Origin: Gammaproteobacteria bacterium
GTDB lineage: Bacteria > Pseudomonadota > Gammaproteobacteria > JACKNK01
Direction: 5' to 3'
Assembly: GCA_024234955.1 (NCBI GenBank)
Contig: JACKNK010000002.1
Coordinates: 744,001 to 808,000, forward strand
DNA: 64,000 bases
Positions 8,558 to 17,700 of the stretch are shown here, piece after piece. The notes below the pieces were generated by a model. That model saw nothing but the letters and a program-made list of their open reading frames with translations, was not told the origin of the DNA and did no database searches. The position numbers were made by a program, and so were the translations under genes. Every line of letters begins with the position of its first letter. The stretch's first letter is position 1.

Positions 8558-8800
8558 ATGGGTGTCGAGCGGTGGATACGTGCATCGAACAGCATGCGTC
8601 GTGCCAATAAAAAATCTATTAAAAACAATGGTATCGATGTTTTTGTTCGCATCATTCTGGTGCGATGCACCAATGCCTGCGTCACTGTGGTGCGGGTATC
8701 ATCTCGGCGGCTATCACGCCGATCCGTCGCCATCAGGCGCGGTGCGCGTTAAAACTGCGCGTCTCTTTCGGAAAATCATTGGCGTTGGCGTCGCGTTACC
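8558..8800. promoter_or_regulatory. Divergent promoter region with a 7-bp inverted repeat
   Basis: This AT-richer gap lies upstream of the DmsB-DmsC fusion. It contains an inverted repeat AAAAACA (8621-8627) / TGTTTTT (8638-8644) around a 10-nt spacer, 64 bp before the fusion's start. The geometry would suit a dimeric regulator, but no known consensus (such as an FNR box) fits well. Confidence 0.35.
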
Positions 8801-8968
8801 TAAGGAACCTCTGATCGAATCATTCACGGACATCTGAAGCCTGAAATTGCCGCTTTCTGCGTTGCGGAACTTGGCAATAGACCGGCTATTACCTGCGTTC
8901 CGCGCCTTGAACGCGACAATTTCAGCCATTCATCTGAACCGTGCCTGATTCAATCAGAGGTTCCCTAA
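8801..8968 (+). repeat. MITE-like 168-bp element, copy 3
   Basis: This copy is nearly identical to copy 4 at 57112 and close to copy 2. The ends are TAAGGAACCTCTGATCG and CAATCAGAGGTTCCCTAA. The internal arms read TGAAATTGCCGCTTTC and GAACGCGACAATTTCA: relative to copy 2 both arms have changed so that pairing at the TTG/CAA position is kept. It sits directly upstream of the TSUP permease start and may carry that gene's translation or transcription start region. Confidence 0.85.
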
Positions 8969-8999
8969 CATCGTGACGTTCGCCCCCACCGACCTGCCC

Positions 9000-9734
9000 A
9001 TGTCTCTCGATCTCTCCACGCTAGATCTGCTGCTTTGCGCCGGCATTGTGTTGCTCGCCTATTTCGTGCGCGGCGTCGCGAGTTTTGGCTCGGCCCTGGT
9101 CGCGGTGCCGTTGCTGGCATTTTTTCTGCCCTTGACCGTGGTCGTTCCGGTAATCGGGCTGCTCGATTACCTGGGCTCCTTGCAACACGGCATCAAGCAT
9201 CGTGACGCGGTCGCGTGGGCCGATCTGTGGCCATTGGTGCCGTTTGTTTTTGCGGGCATGTTGGTGGCGCTGTATCTGCTTACGGCGGTGGATCACGGTC
9301 TGCTGCTTCGCGTGCTCGCCAGTTTCATCCTGGCTTACGCGGTCTGGTCGCTGCTGCCGATCGGGAGAATGCGCGGGAGTCGCTACTGGGCGGCACCGAT
9401 GGGCTTCCTCGGTGGGCTGGTGGACACGGCCTTCGGGACTGGGGGGCCATTTTTTGCGATCTACATGAACCTCCGCCAACTCGGCAAGACCGCGTTCCGC
9501 GCCACCGCCGGTGTGGTGTTTGCGATAGATGGTGCGTTCCGCCTCGTCGGGTACGGCCTGGTCGGCCTGTTCACTCGGGAGACGGTGACCTTCATCGCCC
9601 TGGCCCTGCCATTGATGGTCGTTGGCATGTGGGTAGGCGGGCACGCGCATATCGGCATTTCCGAGACCGCGTTTCGTCGTCTGATTGCGGTGTTGTTGCT
9701 GGGGAGCGGGGTGGCGCTTTTGATCAAGGCCTGA
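9000..9734 (+). CDS. TSUP family permease (TauE/SafE, sulfite/sulfonate exporter type)
   Basis: A 244-residue protein with about seven to eight hydrophobic helices and the TSUP signatures RGVASFGSAL near the N-terminus and GGLVDTAFGTGGP in the second half. Family members move sulfite, sulfonates or other anions across the inner membrane. The ATG at 9000 puts the first helix close to the start. A GTG at 8973 (nine residues longer) has an AGAGG 12 nt upstream, inside the repeat element, and is a real alternative. It is divergent from the DmsB-DmsC fusion, so a shared sulfur-oxyanion role is possible but not shown. Confidence 0.82.
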   Translation: MSLDLSTLDLLLCAGIVLLAYFVRGVASFGSALVAVPLLAFFLPLTVVVPVIGLLDYLGSLQHGIKHRDAVAWADLWPLVPFVFAGMLVALYLLTAVDHGLLLRVLASFILAYAVWSLLPIGRMRGSRYWAAPMGFLGGLVDTAFGTGGPFFAIYMNLRQLGKTAFRATAGVVFAIDGAFRLVGYGLVGLFTRETVTFIALALPLMVVGMWVGGHAHIGISETAFRRLIAVLLLGSGVALLIKA

Positions 9735-9868
9735 TCCGGAAATTGACTAAAGTCGGGTCAAGGCTGGATTCGCACGCACGACAGCGGGGCTCACGTCGCG
9801 GTGTCCTTGAATTCGGCGTGTTGCGTCGATACTGCACGGGGCATAGACGGCTTACAGGTGATTGTTTG

Positions 9869-10615
9869 ATGAAATCATGGCTGTGGTTGCTGGTTGGCTT
9901 GTGGCCCGCGTTTGCCAGTGGCAATGACGAGGCGGCCGAACTCCTGAAGCGGGTGCGCGCCCAGCATTCGGCAGATGTTGTGGTGAGCCGTTATGAAATC
10001 GAGATCGTGCGGACGGAATGGCAACGCACCGTGATCATGGCCGTCACGGAGGATCAGCGAGGTGGTCGTTACCAGGGCATGGTGATCGCCCCCAGACGGC
10101 TCGCGGATACCCTCTATCTGAAGCGCGACGGGCGCTTGTGGATGGTCATCCCGAGGCTGCGCCGCAAGGTCGGCATCTCTCCGGCAATGCTGTCGGAACC
10201 GTGGATGGGCAGCGATCTGAGCAATCAGGACATCCTTCAAGGTGATGCGGTGATCGATGATTACCAGCATCGGGTGATCGCCCGCGATGGCGATCTGGTC
10301 ACGATTGAATCGACGCCGTTGCCCGGGCGTCCGGCCTTGTGGCGTCGGCTGCGCCAGCAGGTGCGTCGCGATGCGGTGCCGGTTCGGGTCGATTATTTCG
10401 ACCAGGATGATGTTTTGCAGCGGCGGATCGAGTTCAGCGAAGTGGGCGAGGTGGGTGAACGGCGACTACCTATGGTCTGGCGTATCGTGCCGATGCCGGA
10501 AAAGGGGGAATACACGCTGTTGAAGGTCTCCGGAGTCGAGTTCGATCCGACCTTGCCTGACGATGCCTTCAATGCCCTGGAACAGGCGACCGCAGGTACG
10601 GCGACCTCGCCCTGA
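9869..10615 (+). CDS. LolA-like periplasmic outer-membrane lipoprotein-sorting protein
   Basis: 248 residues with a Sec signal peptide (MKSWLWLLVGLWPAFASG, cleavage near residue 18). The mature part has the repeated beta-strand pattern of the LolA-like fold, including RYQGMVIAPRRLADTLYLKRDGRL and a C-terminal VSGVEFDPTLPDDAF motif. Proteins of this type sit beside FtsX-type permeases and LolD-like ATPases, exactly as here, and are thought to receive a lipid or lipoprotein in the periplasm. It starts the four-gene unit, with 13 bp to the next gene. It is not the housekeeping LolA by context. The long open frame running into it from upstream is read-through, not coding. Confidence 0.8.
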   Translation: MKSWLWLLVGLWPAFASGNDEAAELLKRVRAQHSADVVVSRYEIEIVRTEWQRTVIMAVTEDQRGGRYQGMVIAPRRLADTLYLKRDGRLWMVIPRLRRKVGISPAMLSEPWMGSDLSNQDILQGDAVIDDYQHRVIARDGDLVTIESTPLPGRPALWRRLRQQVRRDAVPVRVDYFDQDDVLQRRIEFSEVGEVGERRLPMVWRIVPMPEKGEYTLLKVSGVEFDPTLPDDAFNALEQATAGTATSP

Positions 10616-10628
10616 GGTCGGTGTGGTC

Positions 10629-11882
10629 ATGATCCGGGTGTCTTCCGTGACGCTGTTCAGCACATTGAGGCTCAGTGCGCTGCTGGCGCTGCAGAATCTG
10701 TGGCGCAATCCACGCCAGAGCCTGCTCGCCAGCCTGCCGGGCATCGCTGGCCTCACGGCGCTGCTGCTGCTCTCGGCGATCAACGCCGCGCTGCAGGAAA
10801 ATATGGTGAACAATTTTCAGAGTCAGTTGATCGGCTCGATCCAGGTGCATGCCCGGGACTTTTTCGCCCACCCCCGTCTCGCGCGCGATCTGCCCGATCC
10901 TCACCGCGTTGAAGCCGTGGCCCGTGCCGCCGGAGTGCAAAGCATGTCGCCCAGGCTGGAAAGCTTTGTGCTGGCAGCGGCCAGAAACAGCACCGGGTTG
11001 ATGCTTATCGCCATCGACCCGCGCCGCGAAGTGCGGGTCACCGATTTGCCACAACGCCTCAGCGCCGGTCAGTTTCTCGACCCGCCCAAGCCTTGGCAAT
11101 GTCTGCTGGGCGAGGGCGCGGCACGCAAGCTGGGGATCGGCGTGGGTGATTCGGTCGATCTGATCAGCAATGATCGCTTCGGCGCACCGACCGGAGAGCG
11201 TTTTGAGGTCGCCGGTCTGTTGAGTGGGGGGTTTGGCATCGATGCGGACATCGTGTTCGTACCCGTGGATGCCGCCCGCGAGATGCTCGCGATGGATAAC
11301 CGACAGACCAATCTGGTGATGCGCGTATCCCCCGAGGTCGAAGCCCGGGTGCTCGCCGCCTTGCGCGCCGAGCTTCCTGCAGAGCAATACGAAGTGCTCG
11401 CCTGGCATGAGATGTTCCCGGTGATGTACGAGTGGATCGCGGTCCAGCGCGGGTTCCAGTTCGTGTTTTTTGTCGTGGTGATGCTGCTGGTGGCCGCTGC
11501 GATCGGCAACGTGGCCCTGGTTGCCAATCTCAATCGGCGTCACGAGTTCGGGGTGATGCTTGCGATCGGCGCGGGAAATCGGCATTTGTTCCGCATCCTG
11601 TCGCTCGAGTCGCTGTTTCTGGCCGTCGTTTCGAGCGTGGTCGGCACGGTGCTGGGCGTGTTGGTGATCGATGTGCTGCATCGCACCGGAATCGATCTCT
11701 CGCATTGGCTTGGCGATACCCGCCGGTATTACGTGGACCCGATCCTGCGTCCGTCATTGGCGCGGGATGCGGTGCTGGGCATCGGTGTGGGCGTGTTTGC
11801 GTTCAGCCTGGTTGCGGGCCTGCTTCCGGCCTGGCGAAGTGCCCGCCTGACTCCGCTGGAGGCACTCTCTCCGCATGCCTGA
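10629..11882 (+). CDS. FtsX/LolC-type ABC permease, first subunit
   Basis: 417 residues with the MacB/FtsX layout. There is an N-terminal helix (LLASLPGIAGLTALLLLSAI), a large periplasmic domain of about 220 residues, then three C-terminal helices (FVFFVVVMLLVAAAIGNVAL; LFLAVVSSVVGTVLGVLVI; GIGVGVFAFSLVAGLLPAW). The C-terminal AWRSARLTPLEALSPHA is typical of this family. It overlaps the next gene by eight bases, so the two permeases are coupled and probably heterodimerise, as LolC and LolE do. These machines extract lipoproteins or lipids from the inner membrane rather than pumping through a channel. Start chosen at the ATG following the upstream stop. Confidence 0.85.
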   Translation: MIRVSSVTLFSTLRLSALLALQNLWRNPRQSLLASLPGIAGLTALLLLSAINAALQENMVNNFQSQLIGSIQVHARDFFAHPRLARDLPDPHRVEAVARAAGVQSMSPRLESFVLAAARNSTGLMLIAIDPRREVRVTDLPQRLSAGQFLDPPKPWQCLLGEGAARKLGIGVGDSVDLISNDRFGAPTGERFEVAGLLSGGFGIDADIVFVPVDAAREMLAMDNRQTNLVMRVSPEVEARVLAALRAELPAEQYEVLAWHEMFPVMYEWIAVQRGFQFVFFVVVMLLVAAAIGNVALVANLNRRHEFGVMLAIGAGNRHLFRILSLESLFLAVVSSVVGTVLGVLVIDVLHRTGIDLSHWLGDTRRYYVDPILRPSLARDAVLGIGVGVFAFSLVAGLLPAWRSARLTPLEALSPHA

Positions 11883-13053
11883 ACTCCCGCTGATCCTGCA
11901 ACTCGCGCTGCGCAACCTGTGGCGCAATCCGCGTCGGACGCTGACGGCGTTGGCCTCGCTGATGTTTGCTACCGGCGTCGTTACCTTCCTCGGTGCGATG
12001 AACGATGGCTGGCTGCACGGCATGCGCGACAATTTCATTCTTACTTTTAGCGGGCATTGGCAGGTTCACGGGCCACGACCGATGGCGGTCGATCGGCTTG
12101 ATCCCCGCCTGATTCGGGCAATCAGTCCGCGCACGGAACGGGACGGCCTCGGCTCGGTCGGTGCGGCAGCAACCGGTGTCCGTATCGTCGCCATCGATCC
12201 GCTGCATGAGCTTGCCGTCAGTCGTCTCGGGTCTTATCAGATCGATGGGCATTGTCTGGGCGAACTGGGCGAACGGGAGGTCGTTCTGGGCAGAGACGTG
12301 GCGCGGACCCTGAATGCGCGCATGGGCAGTCATGTCGTCCTGACTGCGGAGGGACGCAGTGGAGAACTGGTTTCGGAGTTGTTCACGGTCTGTGCGCAAC
12401 TGCAGACCGGCGCGCCGCAGATCGATCGGCGGTTTGCGGTCATCCCGTTGGCGACCGCCCGCCAATGGCTGGGCGCAGAGGCCGAGTATCAGGCCATCCG
12501 CATGCGACCCGGGGCGGCTCCGATCGAGGTGGAGACGCATCTGCGGGCGCAGCTACCCCCGGATTCGACCCTGCTCGGCTGGGCCGAGATCGATCCGATG
12601 GTGCATCAATGGTTACGGTTCGGGGAGGTCTACGGTCTGCTGGTGCTGGGAATCGTGATCGCGCTCACCGTCGCTCAGGTGAGCAATACCATGATCCTCG
12701 CCCTGTACGAACGGGTGCGCGAATTCGGATTGATGGAGGCCTTGGGTACTCGCCGAGGGCAGTTGTTTGCGCTGGTCTCGACGGAGGCGGCGATCCTGGT
12801 TGTGGCGGGCGGGTTTGGCGGCTGGCTGCTGGGGGCATTGGCGGTGGCGTCCAGCGGCGCGGGCATCGATTTTTCTACCGTATCCGGCGCCTTCCGGTTT
12901 TTCTTCATGGACCCGGTGATCCGCCCTGAACTGACGGGCTGGATGGCCTTCAAGGTCGGCCTGGCACTGGCGGTTTCCGCGTTGCTTGGCGGGCTCTATC
13001 CTGCCTGGGTTGCGGCTAGGCTCGACCCGGTGGAGGCGATGCGATGGCATTGA
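11875..13053 (+). CDS. FtsX/LolE-type ABC permease, second subunit
   Basis: 392 residues, a paralogue of the preceding permease. Both begin with an L-A-L-x-N-L-W-R-N-P-R motif (LRNLWRNPRRTLTALASLMF here), have a periplasmic domain, and end in three helices plus a PVEAM tail. The conserved cytosolic loop YERVREFGLMEALGTRRGQL is the coupling region seen in FtsX-type permeases. It overlaps both neighbours (8 bp upstream, 10 bp downstream), showing tight co-translation. Its expected partners are the first permease and the LolD-like ATPase. Confidence 0.85.
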   Translation: MPELPLILQLALRNLWRNPRRTLTALASLMFATGVVTFLGAMNDGWLHGMRDNFILTFSGHWQVHGPRPMAVDRLDPRLIRAISPRTERDGLGSVGAAATGVRIVAIDPLHELAVSRLGSYQIDGHCLGELGEREVVLGRDVARTLNARMGSHVVLTAEGRSGELVSELFTVCAQLQTGAPQIDRRFAVIPLATARQWLGAEAEYQAIRMRPGAAPIEVETHLRAQLPPDSTLLGWAEIDPMVHQWLRFGEVYGLLVLGIVIALTVAQVSNTMILALYERVREFGLMEALGTRRGQLFALVSTEAAILVVAGGFGGWLLGALAVASSGAGIDFSTVSGAFRFFFMDPVIRPELTGWMAFKVGLALAVSALLGGLYPAWVAARLDPVEAMRWH

Positions 13054-13739
13054 TCGAGATTCACGATCTGACCCGTTGCTTCGGTAGCGGGAACGCCTGT
13101 GCCTGGGCGCTCAATGGCATCGACCTTGAGATCGAACGCGCGGCGTGGTGTGTGCTTGAAGGCCGCTCCGGTTCCGGCAAGACCACCTTGCTCAACATCA
13201 TCGGCACTCTGGACAGCCCGACCAGCGGCAGTCTGCGTGTCGCCGGAACCGAGCTGGGCGGGCTTGCGGCGCCGGAGCGCAATGGCTTCCGTCTGCGTCA
13301 CCTGGGTTTCGTGTTTCAGGCCTATAACCTGATGGCGGTCCTCGACGCACGGGAAAACGTGGCCTATCCGCTGCAACTGCGCGGCTGGAAGCGGGACGCG
13401 GCGTTGGCGCGTGCCGATGAATGGCTCGCCCGCGTCGGTCTGGACGGCCTGACTCATCGCCGACCGCATGAGTTGTCCGGTGGCCAGCAACAACGCGTCG
13501 CGGTCGCCCGTGCCCTCGCGGGTGAGCCGGACCTGATTCTTGCCGACGAACCCACCGCGAATCTCGATTCGCACACCGCCGGTTCCCTGATCGAATTGAT
13601 GCAATCCTTGAATCAGGACATCGGCACCACCTTCGTGATCGCCTCCCACGACCCGGCCGTCATCGCCAGCACCGACGGCCCCAATGGCCACCGCGTCACC
13701 CTGCAGGACGGCAAGGTGGCCGCATCCGAGTGCAAATAA
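13044..13739 (+). CDS. LolD/MacB-type ABC ATPase
   Basis: 231 residues with Walker A GRSGSGKTT (from residue 40), Q-loop region FVFQAYNLM, signature LSGGQQQR (from residue 144) and Walker B LILADEP with D168/E169. All catalytic motifs are intact. Sequence type and length match LolD-like ATPases that drive FtsX-fold permeases. Its ATG lies inside the end of the second permease gene (10-bp overlap), completing the unit LolA-like/permease/permease/ATPase. The operon runs out into REP repeats, which may stabilise the transcript end; no clear T-run terminator follows. Confidence 0.9.
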   Translation: MALIEIHDLTRCFGSGNACAWALNGIDLEIERAAWCVLEGRSGSGKTTLLNIIGTLDSPTSGSLRVAGTELGGLAAPERNGFRLRHLGFVFQAYNLMAVLDARENVAYPLQLRGWKRDAALARADEWLARVGLDGLTHRRPHELSGGQQQRVAVARALAGEPDLILADEPTANLDSHTAGSLIELMQSLNQDIGTTFVIASHDPAVIASTDGPNGHRVTLQDGKVAASECK

Positions 13740-13747
13740 CACCCGAT

Positions 13748-14030
13748 GCAGGCCGGTTTAAGGCGCGGAGCGACGTAGCCGGCGTGAGGTGGCTGGCGGA
13801 GGTGTGGTTGTGGCTTCGACCAGAGCCCCAAGCCGGCAACGCTGCGCTTATGCCGGCCTACATTGGAGGCCGGTCAGTTGTAGGCCGGTTTAAGGAGCGT
13901 AGCGACGTAGCCGGCTTGAGGCGGTTGGCGGAGCAGTGAATGCGACTTTGATCGAGGCCCCAAGCCGGCAATGCTGCGCTTTATGCCGGCCTACATCGGG
14001 CCTACATCGGGCCTACATCGGGCGTACATC
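13748..14030. repeat. REP/BIME array (copies B and C) downstream of the RAYT gene
   Basis: Two BIME-like units (about 13748-13863 and 13879-14030) each begin GTAGGCCGGTTTAAGG (or a GCAGGCC variant) and end ATGCCGGCCTACAT. The second ends in four tandem ~11-bp copies of GGCCTACATC-type sequence (the last reads GGCGTACATC). This fills the gap between the ATPase gene and the 3' end of the RAYT gene. Confidence 0.9.
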
Positions 14031-14033
14031 TGG

Positions 14034-14537
14034 CTATTCGCCGTAATTGGTATCGTCGCTGGGGCCAGCGGCCCAATTCGTCGGATAAAGGCCGTCGCGC
14101 ACGAAGCGGGCGAAACTGCTGGCGGTCCAGTCGCCGGGCCGGGCGACCAGGCCGTGCTTGACCGGGTTGTAGTGGATGTAATCGCGATGTCGGGTCAGGT
14201 CGGACTCGTCGCGGATCAGATGTTCCCAGTATCGCGGTTGCCAGTAGGGGCCTTGTTCGCCGGCACGGTTCATCGCGCGGGTGAAGTGGGTCTTGATCAT
14301 CTGCCAGCGGGTGGCGTAGTCCGCATCGTCGGTCGGCAGGAACCAGAGGCAGTGCAGGTGATCGGGTAGGATCACCATGGCGTCGATGTCGAAGGGGCGG
14401 CGTTGTTTGACGTAGCGGAATGCATTGCGCAGCCGTTCAATGGCGTGCGCGTCGGAGAACAGCGGGCGGCGGTCGTGGGTGACGACGGTGAAGAAGTAGA
14501 TGCCACCGAGTTGGAAAGCTCGCCGGTAGTTGGACAT
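14034..14537 (-). CDS. REP-associated tyrosine transposase (RAYT, IS200/IS605-like Y1 transposase)
   Basis: 167 residues from the ATG at 14537 (MSNYRRAF). The longer open frame upstream runs through REP sequence and is not coding. It has the histidine-hydrophobic-histidine motif H60-L-H62 (LPDHLHCLW) for metal binding. The tyrosine region YIHYNPVKHGL carries the nucleophile (Y120 or Y123). Both are diagnostic of the single-strand HUH-type RAYT family. These enzymes process REP hairpins and are thought to disseminate them. It is flanked on both sides by REP arrays with the same core, as expected for a RAYT with its cognate repeats. It appears intact. Confidence 0.93.
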   Translation of the reverse strand: MSNYRRAFQLGGIYFFTVVTHDRRPLFSDAHAIERLRNAFRYVKQRRPFDIDAMVILPDHLHCLWFLPTDDADYATRWQMIKTHFTRAMNRAGEQGPYWQPRYWEHLIRDESDLTRHRDYIHYNPVKHGLVARPGDWTASSFARFVRDGLYPTNWAAGPSDDTNYGE

Positions 14538-14566
14538 GTCGATTCCTTCCCTGGAACGGTGTTGGT

Positions 14567-14737
14567 TGTAGGCCGGTTTAAGGAGCGTAGCGACGTAGCC
14601 GGCTTGGTGAAGTTGGGTTTTGCTTGGACGGGGCTTCGATCGAAGTCTCAAGCGGGCAACGCTGCGCTTTATGCCGGCCTGCATCTGGAGCCTCAAGCCG
14701 GCAACGTCGCTACGCTCCTTATGCCGGCCTACATCTG
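14567..14737. repeat. REP/BIME array (copy D) upstream of the RAYT gene
   Basis: The unit TGTAGGCCGGTTTAAGG, with core GTAGCGACGTAGCCGGC, is followed by two further inverted half-units (AAGCGGGCAACGCTGCGC; AAGCCGGCAACGTCGCTACG), each ending near GCCGGCCTACATC or a variant. It abuts the 3' end of the large oxidoreductase gene and precedes the RAYT start. Confidence 0.9.
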
Positions 14738-14741
14738 GGGC

Positions 14742-17700
14742 TTATAACAACACGCGTTCGATGCCGCCGGCGTTGGCGTGATCGACGAAGGTTTGCAGCC
14801 AGTCGTCGCCTAGCTTGTTTTTGGCCAGTTCGACGACGATGTAGTCTGGCTCCAGGCCGGTGTCGTCGGTGTAGCGGGACAGGCCCTGCTGGCAGGCCGG
14901 GCAGCTGGTCATCAGCTTGACCTGGGTGCCGCCACCGCCGAGGGCTTCCTTGCCTTTCTCCAGTTCTTCCTGCTTGCGGAAGCGGAGCTGGGCGGCGATG
15001 TCGGGCCGAGCGGTGCCGAGCGTGCCGGATTCGCCGCAGCAGCGGTCGGATAACGCGACCTCGGCATTGAGGAGGTTCTGCGCGACCTTGAGCGGCGCGT
15101 ACTGCTTCATCGGCGTGTGGCAGGGGTCGTGGTAGAGGTATTTGACCCCGTCGACGGCGTCCAGACTGACGCCCTTCTCCATCAGGTATTCGTGGATGTC
15201 GAGCAGACGGCAGCCGGGGAAGATGCGCTCGAATTCGTACTTCAGCAGTTGATCCATGCAGGTGCCGCAGGACACCAGCACGGTCTTGATATCGAGGTAG
15301 TTGAGCGTGTTGGCGACGCGGTGGAACAGCACGCGGTTCTCGGTGCTGATCTGCTGCCCTTTCGCCTGATCGCCGCCGGCGGTCTGCGGGTAGCCGCAGC
15401 ACAGGTAGCCCGGTGGCAATACGGTCTGTGCGCCGGTTTCGTAGAGCATCGCCAGGGTGGCGATACCGATCTGGCTGAACAGGCGCTCGGAGCCGCAACC
15501 GGGGAAATAGAACACCGCGTCGGAGTGCTCATCGACCTTGCGCGGGTCGCGCAGGATGGCGATCTGGGTCTTGTCCTCGACGCCGAGCAGCGCGCGCATG
15601 GTCTTGCTCGGCACGTTGGCGCGCATCGGTTTGCGCACCAAGTGGATGATCTGCTCGCGGATCGGCGTCGCGCCCGTGGTCGCATCCGGGATGCGGTCCG
15701 CTTTGCCGAGCAGTCCGAATTTGTGCGCGAGGCTGTGGGCAACATTGATGCTGGCAAAGCCCATCTGCGCCATCCCTAAGCGCATGCCCTTGATCACGGT
15801 GGGGTCGGTGACGTTGAGGAATTGCATCGCCGCCCAGGAACCGGCGTTGAATTTCTTCTGACCGCGATCCTTGAGGATCTTGCGCATGCGGATGGAGACG
15901 TCGCCGAAGTCGATGTTGACCGGGCAGGGGTTGAAGCATTTGTGGCAGACCGTGCAGTGATCGCCGATGTCGTTCATGTCGTCGAAATGACGCACCGAGA
16001 TGCCGCGTCGGGTCTGTTCCTCATACAGGAAGGCCTCGGTGATCAGGCCGGTGGCGAGGATCTTGTTGCGGGGCGAGTAATACAGGTTGGCGCGCGGGAT
16101 GTGGGTCATGCACACCGGTTTGCATTTGCCGCAGCGCAGGCAGTGCTTGATGTCGTCGTTGAGGGCGCCGAGTTCGCTTTCCTCCAGGATCAGCGCCTCC
16201 TGCTCGACCAGTGCCAGCGACGGGGTGTAGGCGTCGTCCAATCCGGAACCGGGCATCAGCTTGCCCTTGTTGAAGCGACCTTCGGGATCGACCTGCTGCT
16301 TGTATTGCACGAAGGCGGCGAGCTTGTCCGGTTCCAGGTATTGGAATTTGGTCAGGCCGATGCCGTGTTCGCCGGAGATCACGCCGCCGAGTTCGGTGGC
16401 GAGCTCCATGATGCGATCGACGACACGATCGGCCTCGCGAAGCATCGCGTAGTCGCTGGAATGCACCGGGATATTGGTATGTACGTTGCCGTCGCCGGCA
16501 TGCATGTGCAGGGCGACGAACAAGCGCCGGGTGTAGATGCCGGCATGGATGTCGCGTAGCTTCTCGCGCAAGGGTTCGAGTTCGACGCCACGGAAAATCT
16601 GACGCAGTGGCTCCTTGAGCTCGCTTCGGTAAGAAATACGAATGTCGCGGCGGAGCAGCAGATCGACGACGCGATCGGCTTTCCCGACACGGGCGAGTTC
16701 CGTATCCAGGAACAGTTCTTCGTGTTCCGCTGCGGGCTCGTCCAGGTGCAGCAATGCCCCCGACCAACGTTTGCGGACGCGATCGAGCAGATCGTTGGCG
16801 TGATCCAGCTTGGCCCGCAGGATCGCCTGGTTTTCGTCGGAATCCTCGTAATCGTCGTGGTGGCGCAACTCGCTCAAGGGACCGGCGAGGTGCTGGCAAT
16901 AGGCCTCGATGACTTCCAGCTTGTTGGCGATGGATTGTTCGATGTTGATGCGTTCGATGCCGGTGGAGTAATCGCCCAGGCGGTCCAGCGGGATGACCAC
17001 GTCTTCGTTGATCTTGAAGGCGTTGGTGTGCGCGGAGATGGCGGCGGTGCGGGCGCGATCCAGCCAGAAACGGCGACGCGCTTCCGGGCTGGTGGCAATG
17101 AAGCCTTCGCCGTCACGGGCGTTGGCGAGGCGCACCACTTCCGAGGTGGCGCTGGCAACCTTGGTTTCCTCATCGCTGGCGATGTCGGCGATCAGGACCA
17201 TTTTGGGGCGACCGCGTCCCGGTGCCTTGGTGGCATAGCGGACGGCTTTGACGTATCGCTCGTCAAGGTGTTCGAGACCGGCCAGGGCGACATCGCCCAG
17301 GCTGTCGAGAAAGTCCTTCACTTCGATGATGGCGGGTACGGCACGGCTCAGATCGGTGCCGAAGAACTCCAGGCACACGGTGCGGATGTGCTTGGGCATG
17401 CGGTGCAGCACGAAGCGCGCCGAGGTGATGATGCCGTCGCAACCTTCTTTCTGGATGCCGGGCAGGCCGGCAAGAAACTTGTCGGTCACGTCCTTGCCGA
17501 GCCCTGCCTTGCGGAAGGTGCTGCCGGGCATGCGCAACCATTGCGGCTCGCCGATGGCGGTCTTGCCATCGCGCTGATAGCGGGTCAGGCGAAAGGTGAC
17601 TTCCTCCTGGTCGTGAATCTTGCCGAGGTTGTGGTGATAGCGCTCGACCTCCAGCCACTCCGCGTTCGGCGTCACCATGCGCCAGGAGACCAGATTGTCG

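Noticed and set aside
7499..8752. 417-codon frame opposite the DmsB-DmsC fusion
   Set aside because: Antisense of a well-supported gene with all iron-sulfur cysteines; the translation is Ala/Gly/Val/Arg-rich without motifs.
9215..10615. 466-codon frame running into the LolA-like gene
   Set aside because: Its first ~218 codons overlap the TSUP gene out of frame; the signal peptide starts at 9869.
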